From contig CAJHZI010000447.1 of the NCBI GenBank assembly GCA_905160935.1, forward strand, positions 1,925,001-1,989,000: a stretch of 64,000 nucleotides of DNA, written 5' to 3'. The notes under the pieces are model-generated. The model saw nothing but the letters and a program-made list of their open reading frames with translations. It made no database searches and was not told where the DNA came from. This document shows positions 58,001 through 64,000 of this stretch, piece by piece. Each line of letters opens with the position of its first letter. The first letter of the stretch is position 1. The position numbers and the translations under genes were made by a program. The stretch comes from Enchytraeus crypticus (lineage: Eukaryota; Annelida; Clitellata; Enchytraeida; Enchytraeidae).

Positions 58001-59254
58001 TTAAAGAGCACTTGTTTAACGAATTAATCCCCTCACAAAGGCTATGTCTCAATCACACTATTACGTAGTATATAGCTTGAGAATAATACGGCTTCTGAGG
58101 TGGTTTTTCGTTGCATTCCGCAGTTGAAAAGTGAATTCTAACTCTAGTCCGAGCTAGATTCTTTAGTGGTCCGGACACAACACGGGCAGATGACTATGAC
58201 AATAGGAAATGACTAACTCTGAGAATATCATCACACAGTGTTCCTCGCCCAGGACCAAGCTCTATAATCTGCAGACTGGCTGGTGATCCACATCTCATCC
58301 ACTCGTTCACACACCAGACACCTAACAACTTAACATACACCAGACACCTAACAACTTAACATCCACCAGACACCTAACAACTTAGCATACACCAGATACC
58401 TAACAATTTAACATAAACCATGCACCTAACAGCTTAACATAAACCATGCACTTAACAACTTAACACACACCACGCACCTAACAACTTAACATACACCAGA
58501 CACCTAACAACTTAACATACACCAGATACCTAACAACTTAACGTTAATACACCAGACACCTAACAACTTAACATACACCAGATACCTAACAACTTAACAT
58601 ACATCAGACACCTAACAACTTAACATACACCATACACCTAACAACTTAACATACACCATACACCTAACAACATAACACACAATTCAAGGAATTTTTATTT
58701 AAGTATTGATACAGACTGATAATCATCATCTACCCTTGAATCCCTATTTTCCTGAATACTGATTAATAATTATATGCAAGAAATATATATGAAAATTATT
58801 GGTTTTTATGATTTTTAAACCAATCAGTTTAAAATCAAACTATTTCTAAATTATTAAAATCAAAATGTTTCTAATTAATCAAAATTTTATAGCTCTATTA
58901 GTCTTTAGGTACTCATGTGCAAAACTCAATTTACATCTAGGTCTGTGATCAAAACTCTTTCACTCCCTCTCTTTCTAGGGACCTGACAAGTGACAGGTTC
59001 AAAGTACACATTTTTAGTAACAGTCGGCTTTCGCGCTCCATAAACCAACAAGTAAATCCCTTCACAAAAGACTACGTCTGAACTAATGTAGCTTATAACT
59101 AAGATTCAGTAAGAAAACTAAGAGAAATTTAATAATCAAAAGTACTATTATCTAGAAGATATTGTTACCTTACCTCACCAAACATTTGACTTATCTCTGG
59201 TGATGTGATAAAATCTCCTTTCTCTCCAAATACATCTCGGTGCATGTAGTACCC
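49728..59254 (-). CDS. NDUFAF7: NDUFAF7 (MidA-type mitochondrial protein arginine methyltransferase), partial gene
   Basis: Nine consecutive exons on the minus strand splice in matching phases to 356 codons including the stop. The protein aligns in order with human NDUFAF7: GEKGDFITSPEISQMFGE, SAM-binding ELGPGRGTL, AHEFFDALPIHKFQ, RDHVELCPQGAVV, IADYGH, GSADLTADVDFSY and a C-terminal MGERFKFLAML. In other animals this matrix enzyme dimethylates an arginine of NDUFS2 and is needed for complex I assembly. The first about 85 residues, including the mitochondrial targeting peptide, are missing from the window or unrecognised, so the 5' exons should lie beyond 59254 and probably beyond 64000. It converges with MAP3K2/3, the stop codons being about 4.5 kb apart. 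Several introns bear junction-anchored minisatellites. Confidence 0.96.
49890..50245 (-). repeat. Minisatellite at the acceptor of the last NDUFAF7 exon, about 22-26-bp unit
   Basis: On the minus strand, units such as ATGTATCTGTATGTACGTGTAG are repeated about fourteen times. Each ends in a GTGTAG acceptor followed by ATGT, the same junction as the true one (GTGTAG before ATGTT). Only 4-6 exon bases are part of the unit. Confidence 0.88.
50830..50897 (-). CDS. NDUFAF7: NDUFAF7 exon with GPISQSVFLHNMGIQVRLQ
   Basis: A 68-base exon after GCTTAG, encoding RTHGPISQSVFLHNMGIQVR and LQ (human: GPIKQHTFLKNMGIDVRLK). Phase 2 in, phase 0 out at CAG followed by GTTACT. Confidence 0.93.
51038..51182 (-). 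mobile_element. tRNA-derived SINE (family A) with head-to-head fragment
   Basis: Minus-strand full copy from CTGGAGCAAGTGGCGATGTC to the CGTTAATATTATCTTTGCC end. Next to its head, in the opposite orientation, lies a 22-base fragment of the same head, producing a perfect 16-bp inverted repeat (51141-51156 with 51167-51182). Confidence 0.85.
51190..51900. other. NDUFAF7 intron DNA without recognised feature
   Basis: AT-rich; nothing recognised. Confidence 0.4.
51955..52747 (+). mobile_element. Probable solo LTR
   Basis: The 793-bp block starts TGTCAGGATC and ends GACCTTGACA, i.e. TG...CA with short imperfect inverted ends, and lies in a (TCA)n tract with ATCAT and GTCAT on either side, a possible 5-bp duplication with one mismatch. 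Inside are promoter-like elements in LTR order: GGGCGGGGC, TTAAATAG and ATTGG near 52095-52130, and an AATAAA at 52617-52622. No internal region or second LTR is present. An alternative is an unrelated promoter/CpG fragment. Confidence 0.5.
52748..52862 (-). mobile_element. SINE 3' end (family C) with (ATC)n tail
   Basis: Long (ATC)n with CTTCTTC followed by CCTTAAATCCCAGTTTAACC and AGGGTCGGGATATGAATAG. Confidence 0.75.
53012..53117 (-). CDS. NDUFAF7: NDUFAF7 exon with SADLTADVDFSY
   Basis: After TTTTGTTCAG; encodes GFRDHKLYPVLAEPGSADLT and ADVDFSYYKHCITSN. TADVDFSYL is a hallmark of the family. Ends phase 1 at AATG followed by GTATGC. Confidence 0.95.
53760..53912 (-). CDS. NDUFAF7: NDUFAF7 exon with RDHVELCP and ADYGH
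   Basis: After GTCACGCAG; encodes TVHNRESRDHVELCPQGAVV, MQEMAERISTDGGVALIADY and GHSGEKSDTFR. Phase 0 on both sides; donor AGG followed by GTATTC. Confidence 0.95.
54536..54644 (-). repeat. Donor-plus-exon tandem copies after the 54.6-kb exon, 55-bp unit
   Basis: Two intronic copies of a block with the last 30 bases of the exon (CTGCTGCCTCAAAACTGCTT, then CTAAAG or CTAATG), the donor GTTGT and the next 20 intron bases. The exon itself is the third copy. Confidence 0.93.
54645..54764 (-). CDS. NDUFAF7: NDUFAF7 exon with WREVLIDID
   Basis: After ATATTTTGCAG; encodes KMGDRWREVLIDIDDDPRSE, HHLRFVLSSTDTAASKLLLK (human: GWREVFVDIDPQVSDKLRFVLAPS). Phase 0 at both ends. Its donor AAAG followed by GTTGTT is duplicated downstream. 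Confidence 0.94.
54905..55085 (+). mobile_element. LINE 3' end (family D) with (GA)n tail
   Basis: ATAGATGATTTAAAGACCCA, GAAGAGGAAAACCGAAGC, ACCTGCCAGTAGACAGTGCA and CTAAGAGAGAG running into (GA)20 at 55046-55084. Confidence 0.8.
55213..55280 (+). mobile_element. tRNA-derived SINE head (family A), cut by a LINE
   Basis: ACTGGAGCCAGTGGCGATGT, GACCGCAGATCAGTATGTG and GGTTTCAAATC, then the sequence changes abruptly to LINE coding DNA. Confidence 0.75.
55281..55800 (+). mobile_element. LINE C-terminal fragment (family H, jockey/CR1-like)
   Basis: Open frame with MWGCASISVLKELFVLQNRA, IRIINNCNYLSHTSSKFKDL and AMLKLSDMNYYNTVLVMLKC, the usual RT tail. After frameshifts it continues with RYGRTNLAILSFYQSIN and FMFSAPTIWNSCKNIFNLV. 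Possibly two merged fragments. Confidence 0.8.
55934..56042 (-). CDS. NDUFAF7: NDUFAF7 exon with AHEFFDALPIHKFQ
   Basis: After TGTGAGCAG; encodes HGVRIRWHRQLSEVERGFSC and IIAHEFFDALPIHKFQ (human: GYSFYLAHEFFDVLPVHKFQ). Enters in phase 2, leaves in phase 0 at CAA followed by GTCAGC. Confidence 0.95.
56203..56342 (+). mobile_element. tRNA-derived SINE (family A), full length
   Basis: ATGGCTGGAGCCAGTGGCGA, ACTCGACCGCGGATCAGTTG, B box GGTTCAAATCC, TCGCTTTCGAGTGAGGAAAC, CGTTAACCTTAGCTTTACCA. The best consensus-like copy in the window. Confidence 0.9.
56490..56570 (+). mobile_element. LINE 3' UTR fragment (family C)
   Basis: GGGGACGTCCCTGACATCAT, CCTTGTATGAGAAAACGGAC, GTTAAACCTTTATTATTATT. Confidence 0.85.
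56641..56798 (-). CDS. NDUFAF7: NDUFAF7 exon with VELVEVSPRMMEIQRR
   Basis: Encodes VCTQFEGMREAVRVELVEVS, PRMMEIQRRVLTGQTLNTDK and LRTTQQPSQHNT (human: VHLVEVSQKLSEIQALTLT). Acceptor GCACTGTGTAG is the last copy of a tandem array. Ends phase 2 at AGA followed by GTGAGT. Confidence 0.92.
56799..56955 (-). repeat. Acceptor-plus-exon tandem array before the 56.6-kb exon, unit about 60 bp
   Basis: Minus strand: units of GTGGTTGTGCACTGTGTAG (acceptor) and GTGTGCACTCAGTTTGAAGG, CATGAG, the first 26 and more bases of the exon. One almost complete intronic copy (exon-like part 56870-56908), one short copy (about 56825-56845) and a partial one. A further degenerate copy lies at 57545-57598. Confidence 0.92.
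57000..57540. other. NDUFAF7 intron DNA without recognised feature
   Basis: Nothing recognised apart from AT-richness. Confidence 0.4.
57905..58062 (-). mobile_element. SINE (family E) with (GA)n tail
   Basis: Minus strand: GACATAGCCTTTGTGAGGGG, ATTAATTCG, GTGTATCTTGGACCTTTACA and CTCTAGAGAGAG. A run of ten C lies at 57910-57919. Confidence 0.65.
58218..58328 (-). CDS. NDUFAF7: NDUFAF7 exon with SAM motif ELGPGRGTL
   Basis: Encodes LLGVWCVNEWMRCGSPASLQ and IIELGPGRGTLCDDILR, the SAM-binding motif I of the family (human: LVELGPGRGTLVGDILR). Phase 0 both sides; acceptor ATGTTAAG is the last copy of a tandem array. Confidence 0.95.
58329..58682 (-). repeat. Acceptor-plus-exon minisatellite before the SAM-motif exon, unit 23-26 bp
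   Basis: About fourteen units of GTATGTTAAGTTGTTAGGTG plus TCTG (minus strand). Each contains the acceptor GTTAAG and the first 15-19 bases of the exon (TTGTTAGGTGTCTGGTGT). Confidence 0.94.
58975..59095 (-). mobile_element. SINE (family E), diverged
   Basis: Minus strand: GTAGTCTTTTGTGAAGGGAT, TTACTTGTTGGTTTATGGAG, and the 3' block TGAACCTGTCACTTGTCAGG. Confidence 0.6.
59174..59254 (-). CDS. NDUFAF7: NDUFAF7 exon with GEKGDFITSPEISQ
   Basis: After ATTTAATAG; encodes GYYMHRDVFGEKGDFITSPE and ISQMFGE (human: GYYVYRDMLGEKGDFITSPE). Phase 0 at both ends. The preceding exon, expected to encode an ITVAEYM-like segment, is not recognised upstream to 64000. Confidence 0.95.
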
Positions 59255-59439
59255 CTATTAAATTAATCAATTCACAACCAATCAAACATTCAATCAGACG
59301 TACACATCTTAATGCCCAAATATAGAGACCTTACTCAATTAATTAATCAATCAATCAGTTACTCATCAGGTAAGATCTCAATGCAGGTAGTACAATTAAT
59401 AAATCAGGCAATATATCAATTAGCACACACATATTTATT

Positions 59440-59640
59440 CATCATCATCATCCTCCCCTAAATCCCAGTTTAACCAGGGTCGGGATACGAATAGACTTTC
59501 TCCAGTCTGAAGTTATACATTCGTTTAAGTTTGTGGCAATTAACTGGAGCCTAGGCGCTCACCAACCGAATGCCCTTTCTGACGTTGGTATGGATCTTAG
59601 TGCTTCAGTCGCCTTCTACGATACATGCAGTCAACACTTG
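59440..59640 (-). mobile_element. SINE (family C)
   Basis: (ATC)n then CCTAAATCCCAGTTTAACC, AGGGTCGGGATACGAATAG, and further up ACCGAATGCCCTTTCTGACG with CTTCAGTCGCCTTCTACGAT. This is a near full-length minus-strand copy, matching 63765-63900 in reverse. Confidence 0.75.
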
Positions 59641-60086
59641 GTCAAATTCTTCAAACGACCCGGACACAACACAGGAAACCCGGAAGAAACATCTGTATAT
59701 TTATTACAGTAAATAAAATAAAATAAAATATGGTGAAATATGTAATGTTAATTTGTAAAAAATTTTTTGTTCGGTATACCAAATGACGTATTAGATTAGA
59801 CGGGATATGAGCGAGCGTATGTTGCGTCACTATATGGCTGATCAAAGGTGCACTAGTTGCGCCTGTACGATTACACAAATTAAACAACATCTAAATCTGG
59901 AATGGCCGGAGAGGATTTACAAATTCTCTTGTAAGTCAGGCACACAGCCTGTTTTCTTAAGAAGCCAACGTTCGAGAGATACACGTATGACTGGTCGATG
60001 TTTGTTAGGAGTAACGATGATCAGAATATGCTTTATATGTCGAGAAAGTTGTCTTCCTAAACCAAAACGAATATTGATGTCACCAT

Positions 60087-60118
60087 AACAGATGGTGTTA
60101 TGATATAACACCATCTGT
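60087..60118. other. Perfect 14-bp inverted repeat
   Basis: ACAGATGGTGTTAT at 60088 is followed after GAT by its exact complement ATAACACCATCTGT, inside the YEATS region of the pseudogene. It may be a small inverted duplication that helped break the frame. Confidence 0.8.
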
Positions 60119-61026
60119 AACAAGTGAGTCTGGCTACGAAAGCTTTGTGATTATAATCGAGATTTGGCTACAGAAGATCACCGAGCTTCAGAAGAAGAAA
60201 GTTGCTCTGACGTATGATCTCTATTTGCCGAGTGAGTCAGCCTGTGAGTAATAAGAGATTTGAGCGACTCACATTCAATAATCCTACGGAGGAGCTGCGA
60301 AATAGACTGCTCAAGTGTGGAGCGTTTGCTCTGACTGGAAGAAATGACAGTTCTCTGATTGTTGGACAATTGACGCCAAAGCCCAAAGTTGTGGTCGTGC
60401 CGCAGCAGAAGGTTTCGTCATTTGCCGTTGGTAAGAACCAGGAGATTCAATCAACCTCTCACACGAGTCAGTAATAAGCTGGTAACAGGATGCACAGGAT
60501 GCACTCAGTGCATAAGGATAAAAAGGTGAAGTCAGGGTCGGGCAGTAGTCCACTCCAACTGGTGACAATTCAGTCAAATCAACCATTCCGTTGCCTGTCA
60601 CGGCGAGAGAAAGATTAGCGGAGAAGAGAAAACTGGAAGCTGTTCTATTTGATCATGACCAGGAGAGCGACCAATCCGATAACGCTGTTCATCCGAAAAA
60701 GCAGAAAGTAAAAGCCGAGAGAGATAAAAAAGGAAAAATATAAAGCAAAACAGTCCTAAGTTGAGAAGTCCCATAATGAGTCGTCTTCCAAGGTGGAGAA
60801 TTCTAAAACTGAAAAGTCTTCAAAGCACGATAAAGAATCCGAGGAAATTTCCCGTAGCAATTTAACTTCTCGTAAAAATGCTTCAAGTAAAACTGATGCT
60901 ACGTCAATTGATACTAAAAAGTCTACCTTTAAATATTCCGGCAAATCGTCAAAAACCGAAACCTATTCAGATTTTGAAGGCAAGCACAAATCGTCCAATC
61001 ACAAAAGTTCTTCGCCCAAGTCATGG

Positions 61027-61312
61027 GGAGGGGTATGGCCTATCGGTTAGAGTGTTCGCCTCGGATACAAACGGCCTGGGCTTAAAGCCCAGGTCAGTCA
61101 GATAATGATGGATATCCCCTTGGACCCATGGAAAGTTAATCTTGCATCGGAGATTGCTGCCGATTGGCGCTATCAATGGCAAAGATATGATTAACCATGA
61201 AAAGGATTAATAATAATCTGCCAGGAACCTGTAAAGCGGGTTCGAAGACCGGCCACCGGCCATGACACCACTAGTGAAATTGTCGGAGGTTATTATTATT
61301 ATTATTTTTATT
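61027..61312 (+). mobile_element. SINE (family F) inside the pseudogene
   Basis: The tRNA-like head GGTATGGCCTATCGGTTAGA with AGTGTTCGCCTCGG, then CCCATGGAAAGTTAATCTTG, GCGCTATCAATGGCAAAGAT, GCGGGTTCGAAGACCGGCCA and an (ATT)n tail. Flanks AAGTCATG (61018) and AAGTAATCATG (61319) may be the target duplication. The pseudogene's coding similarity resumes after it. Confidence 0.8.
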
Positions 61313-62839
61313 ATTATTAAGTAATCATGTGATGCAAAGCAAAGTTAGGCAGTGGTTGAAAGCTATGGTTGAAAGTTACGGTGCAAAAATGCCTTCCTTG
61401 GAGAAATACAGCAGTCATTCCATCGAGTCAGTAAGCCAGCGTCGTCATTCCGGCTCAAAGCTAAACATTTCAGTTAAATCTTCCACTGCTAAGACTAGTC
61501 ATAATATTAAAGAGAAATCTAAGAGCCACACTTTCAGATATGACATTGACTCTATATCCATACCGGGAAAAAGTACCGATATCAAAGCCTCAACAAAATC
61601 GGCAGAAGCACGGCGCCGTCAATTCTGAAGACTCGATGGATGCTGAATCATCATATCAGTAGAGCTGGATGTCATGGAGGATGAGTCGTCCAACAGTGTT
61701 GCCTACAAACGTGGAGCCTACAAATGAGGGTTTGCATAGCCTTTGAATCGCCTACTGGCAGATCTGGACGACAGTAGCAATGACGCAGACCATAAAGGCG
61801 ACGATAACAAAAATAGGAAATCTGATTTTTGTGAATCTCCCAGTCCAGATGGTTCAAATGATTCCTGCGATAGTGAGGCGGAGATTGAGGCGGAGCCATC
61901 CCCCAAACCAGTTGTTCTTCCGTTGAAGCTGATTGTGCCTACATCGGCTATACAGAAAGTAGATATTCCTTTGGATACGAATAGGAGCAACAAATCTAAG
62001 TCTGTGGCTCAGGTAAAAGAGAGAGATCGTTGGTCACACTTCCCCGACTTCTGTAGAATCGACAGATCGTGTTGTTGAGGAACTGGACGTGATAGAAATA
62101 CCCTAGTCAATCCCTCAAAGTCAGCGTCAAAGCAATATACGTCAAGCAGAAGCAGTCATGACAACAAGAGACGCTCTGAGCCCATTAAGACTTCTTCTAA
62201 AATCAAGTACCTTTGTGTTGCAGGGGATAACAGATCATCTGCAATAAAGCTTCCAAACGAGACTCATATGAAAGCAGGCAGATCCTGAAACGACGCGATT
62301 CAAAGTAGCTCACAAAAACCTAAGACTTCTCACTTAGCTAAAGAAGGAAGAGATAAAAAGCAAGATGATGCGTCAGTAACCACTTCCAATCAGAATCAGA
62401 ATGCCAGCATTCTAAGTGATAAAAAACATTCTAAGGCTTCGTCTGGTAGCACAGCTAAATCTGATCATATTAACAAGCTGTCTGTCGACAAAAAATCAAA
62501 ACTTACGACTGAACTGAACTTAAAGATGATTCAGTTGCTAAAAGCAAATTAGTAGCTTCTGAGGCAGTCGTCGATAGTCCGAATCAGTATGAGACGAAAA
62601 ATTTTCCCGATGTCGACATATATCGCTGTAAGAACGGCAGAACTTAAAGACATCCCTTAGACCTGCAGCAAGTTCTTTTAAATATGACCAATATAGCTAA
62701 GCTTGTGAGGATTGTCGACTCCATCAAAGCTACAGGAAGTTTCAACAAGAGTGACGAAACGTTTGATTTTGATCTGTGCCATCTCGACGCAGCCACAATG
62801 GACCGTACCAAAAAATATCGTAAGACAACCAGAGACTGA

Positions 62840-63590
62840 TTGGCATGATGACCATTGACTCAGATTGAGTAAAACGTTACTAGTTTAAACGTATCATTTT
62901 AGAAACTTATCCCGTTAGCTTTGGTGTTTTGCTTGTAAATTTTATGACTGTCAGTTTAAGATATTGTGACCGGTACTTGAGATGTTTTACAACAAGAAAT
63001 GCTTCCTCCGCTTTAGATGCTTCCTAGTTTCTTTTTTTAATTTGAGAGAACATTTGAATTTTTATCATTTGGCTCTTTTTATGTTAGATATAAGTCTCCA
63101 ATGCTGTATTTTACTCAAATCCATATTATAAGTAGTACAGTTCCAAGTTAAAGTATGAAATGTATTTTGGATTCAGCTCTCGTCTCTTTTAGTAAAAATT
63201 TCTGTGTTAGTTGGCAATTGAATTATACAATTTGCAGTGAATATGTTCAGTGGACTGTAAGTTCACTATTGGTCGTTAACTTAGTTATATTTTAGGAAAT
63301 TGTATTTTTCATGAAATTTCCACATCTACCTTCTGGTAACATACCTGAAAATATTTTAGACATTTTATTTAAAATGTTGGTGTATCTTTTAAATTTCAAA
63401 TGGGATTAAACGGAGGGGTTCTGTGCTAAACTTTTCTGAGCATACTCAAAGTTAAGATTAAAATCTTCAATGACTAATACTAATTAGCATAAAGTATTAG
63501 TGATGTAGGTGTAGGATAATCAATTTGATTTATTTTATGTCATTTTTAATAGTTGAAAGTTGGAATATTAAACAATTTATTAGGTGAGCC
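62840..63590 (+). other. Possible 3' UTR of the retrocopy, otherwise unrecognised
   Basis: No open frame or repeat recognised. It may be the retrocopied 3' UTR; I see no poly(A) tract to fix its end. Confidence 0.3.
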
Positions 63591-63614
63591 GAGAGTTTTT
63601 CCATACCGGCCCCC

Positions 63615-63725
63615 TGGATACGTTGTTGAACTGTCAGTCAGTTGGTGCAGCATTCAAGTCTGGTGCTCTCCATGTGCTTTCAAGTCAGGAAGCTGATGTT
63701 AAGCTCTGGAGGTAACGTCAATTTT
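63615..63725 (+). mobile_element. Diverged tRNA-derived SINE (family A-like)
   Basis: GTCAGTCAGTTGGTGCAGCA, TTCAAGTCTGGTGCTCTCC and CAGGAAGCTGATGTTAAGCT keep the order of B box, CTGGGCTCGCCC and GAAACTGACGTTAA blocks. Confidence 0.45.
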
Positions 63726-63764
63726 TGGCTTATATTAATAACTATAATTCTTCGTGTTGTGTCG

Positions 63765-63895
63765 GGTTGATTGAAGAATAGACCAGCCGTGTAAATATGC
63801 ACGTGTCGCAGAAGGCGACCTAAAAACTAGATCTAAACAAACGTCAGAAAGGGCATTCGGTTATTGAGTGCCAGGGCTCCAGTTATTATCCTAAA
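63765..63895 (+). mobile_element. SINE (family C), 5' part
   Basis: GGGTTGATTGAAGAATAGAC, GCACGTGTCGCAGAAGGCGA, AACGTCAGAAAGGGCATTCG and GTTATTGAGTGCC. The 3' part with ATG tail is missing. Confidence 0.7.
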
Positions 63896-64000
63896 CAGAA
63901 CGACATTTTTGAAGACACTGCAGAAAGAACGTTTCTACATCCCGTATGCACCAGGTGGTGGAGTGAGTTTCATTGTGTTGAGTATGTTACCGAAATAGGT

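Larger units (their letters stand above)
59925..62839 (+). pseudogene. Processed pseudogene of an ENL/AF9-type YEATS gene (MLLT1/MLLT3 family)
   Basis: Successive frame pieces follow ENL/AF9 from end to end without introns. YEATS domain (about 59945-60290): LKKPTFERYTYDWSMFVRSN, RKVVFL, SESGYESFVIIIEIW, VALTYDLYLPSES and RFERLTFNNPTEELRNRLLK. A lysine/serine-rich middle (60600-62500) includes KRKLEAVLFDHDQ and SKTEKSSKHDKESEE. The C-terminal AHD is LLNMTNIAKLVRIVDSIKAT and GSFNKSDETFDFDLCHLDAA before TGA; TFDFDL is its signature. Many frameshifts and stops break it, and a SINE is inserted at 61027-61310. In the family, YEATS reads acylated histone H3 and AHD binds DOT1L or AF4 proteins; this copy cannot make such a protein. 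The intronless structure suggests LINE-mediated retrocopying. It lies antisense, upstream of the NDUFAF7 exons. Confidence 0.88.

Noticed and set aside
60600..62100. Serine/lysine-rich open frames as separate small genes
   Set aside because: They are pieces of one frameshifted ENL/AF9-like retrocopy, as the YEATS and AHD parts at its ends show.

Overview
This window is AT-rich nuclear DNA from an animal, most likely an invertebrate. The genes are split by many introns with standard GT-AG junctions and the standard genetic code. The rest is dense in (TA)n, (GA)n and trinucleotide microsatellites, minisatellites, non-LTR retrotransposon fragments, tRNA-derived SINEs and mariner-type DNA transposons. 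I cannot fix the phylum from the sequence alone.

Layout. Positions 1-16.6 kb hold no gene I can support. They contain a 5'-truncated LINE, a second LINE tail, a solo mariner end, a 0.85-kb mariner copy and many repeats. A plus-strand MAP3K2/MAP3K3 (MEKK2/3) orthologue then runs from about 16.8 kb to 45.27 kb. I reconstruct 13 coding exons whose phases all agree, giving about 616 residues with a PB1 domain and a complete C-terminal kinase domain. A promoter-like stretch with a perfect CRE (16757-16764) lies just before its proposed first exon. Positions 45.3-49.7 kb hold its probable 3' UTR and intergenic repeats.

From 49.73 to 59.25 kb lies a minus-strand gene, converging on MAP3K: NDUFAF7, the mitochondrial arginine methyltransferase that assembles complex I. 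Nine consecutive coding exons, 356 codons including the stop, are present; the N-terminal exons are outside the window or unrecognised. Positions 59.9-62.84 kb carry a plus-strand, intronless, frameshifted copy of an ENL/AF9-type (MLLT1/MLLT3) YEATS gene, a processed pseudogene that is itself interrupted by a SINE.

The most unusual feature is how minisatellites sit on splice junctions in both genes. At least five exons (MAP3K exons D, I and J; NDUFAF7 exons at 58.2 and 56.6 kb) are preceded by arrays whose unit contains the 3' splice site plus the first 12-50 bases of that exon. NDUFAF7 exon 54.6 kb is followed by an array copying its end and 5' splice site. Introns thus end in strings of decoy splice sites with truncated exon starts. 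Other observations: a probable LINE/SINE partnership sharing a 3' tail that seeds (GA)n repeats, a LINE with an (AT)n tail, two long near-perfect hairpins, and a probable solo LTR.
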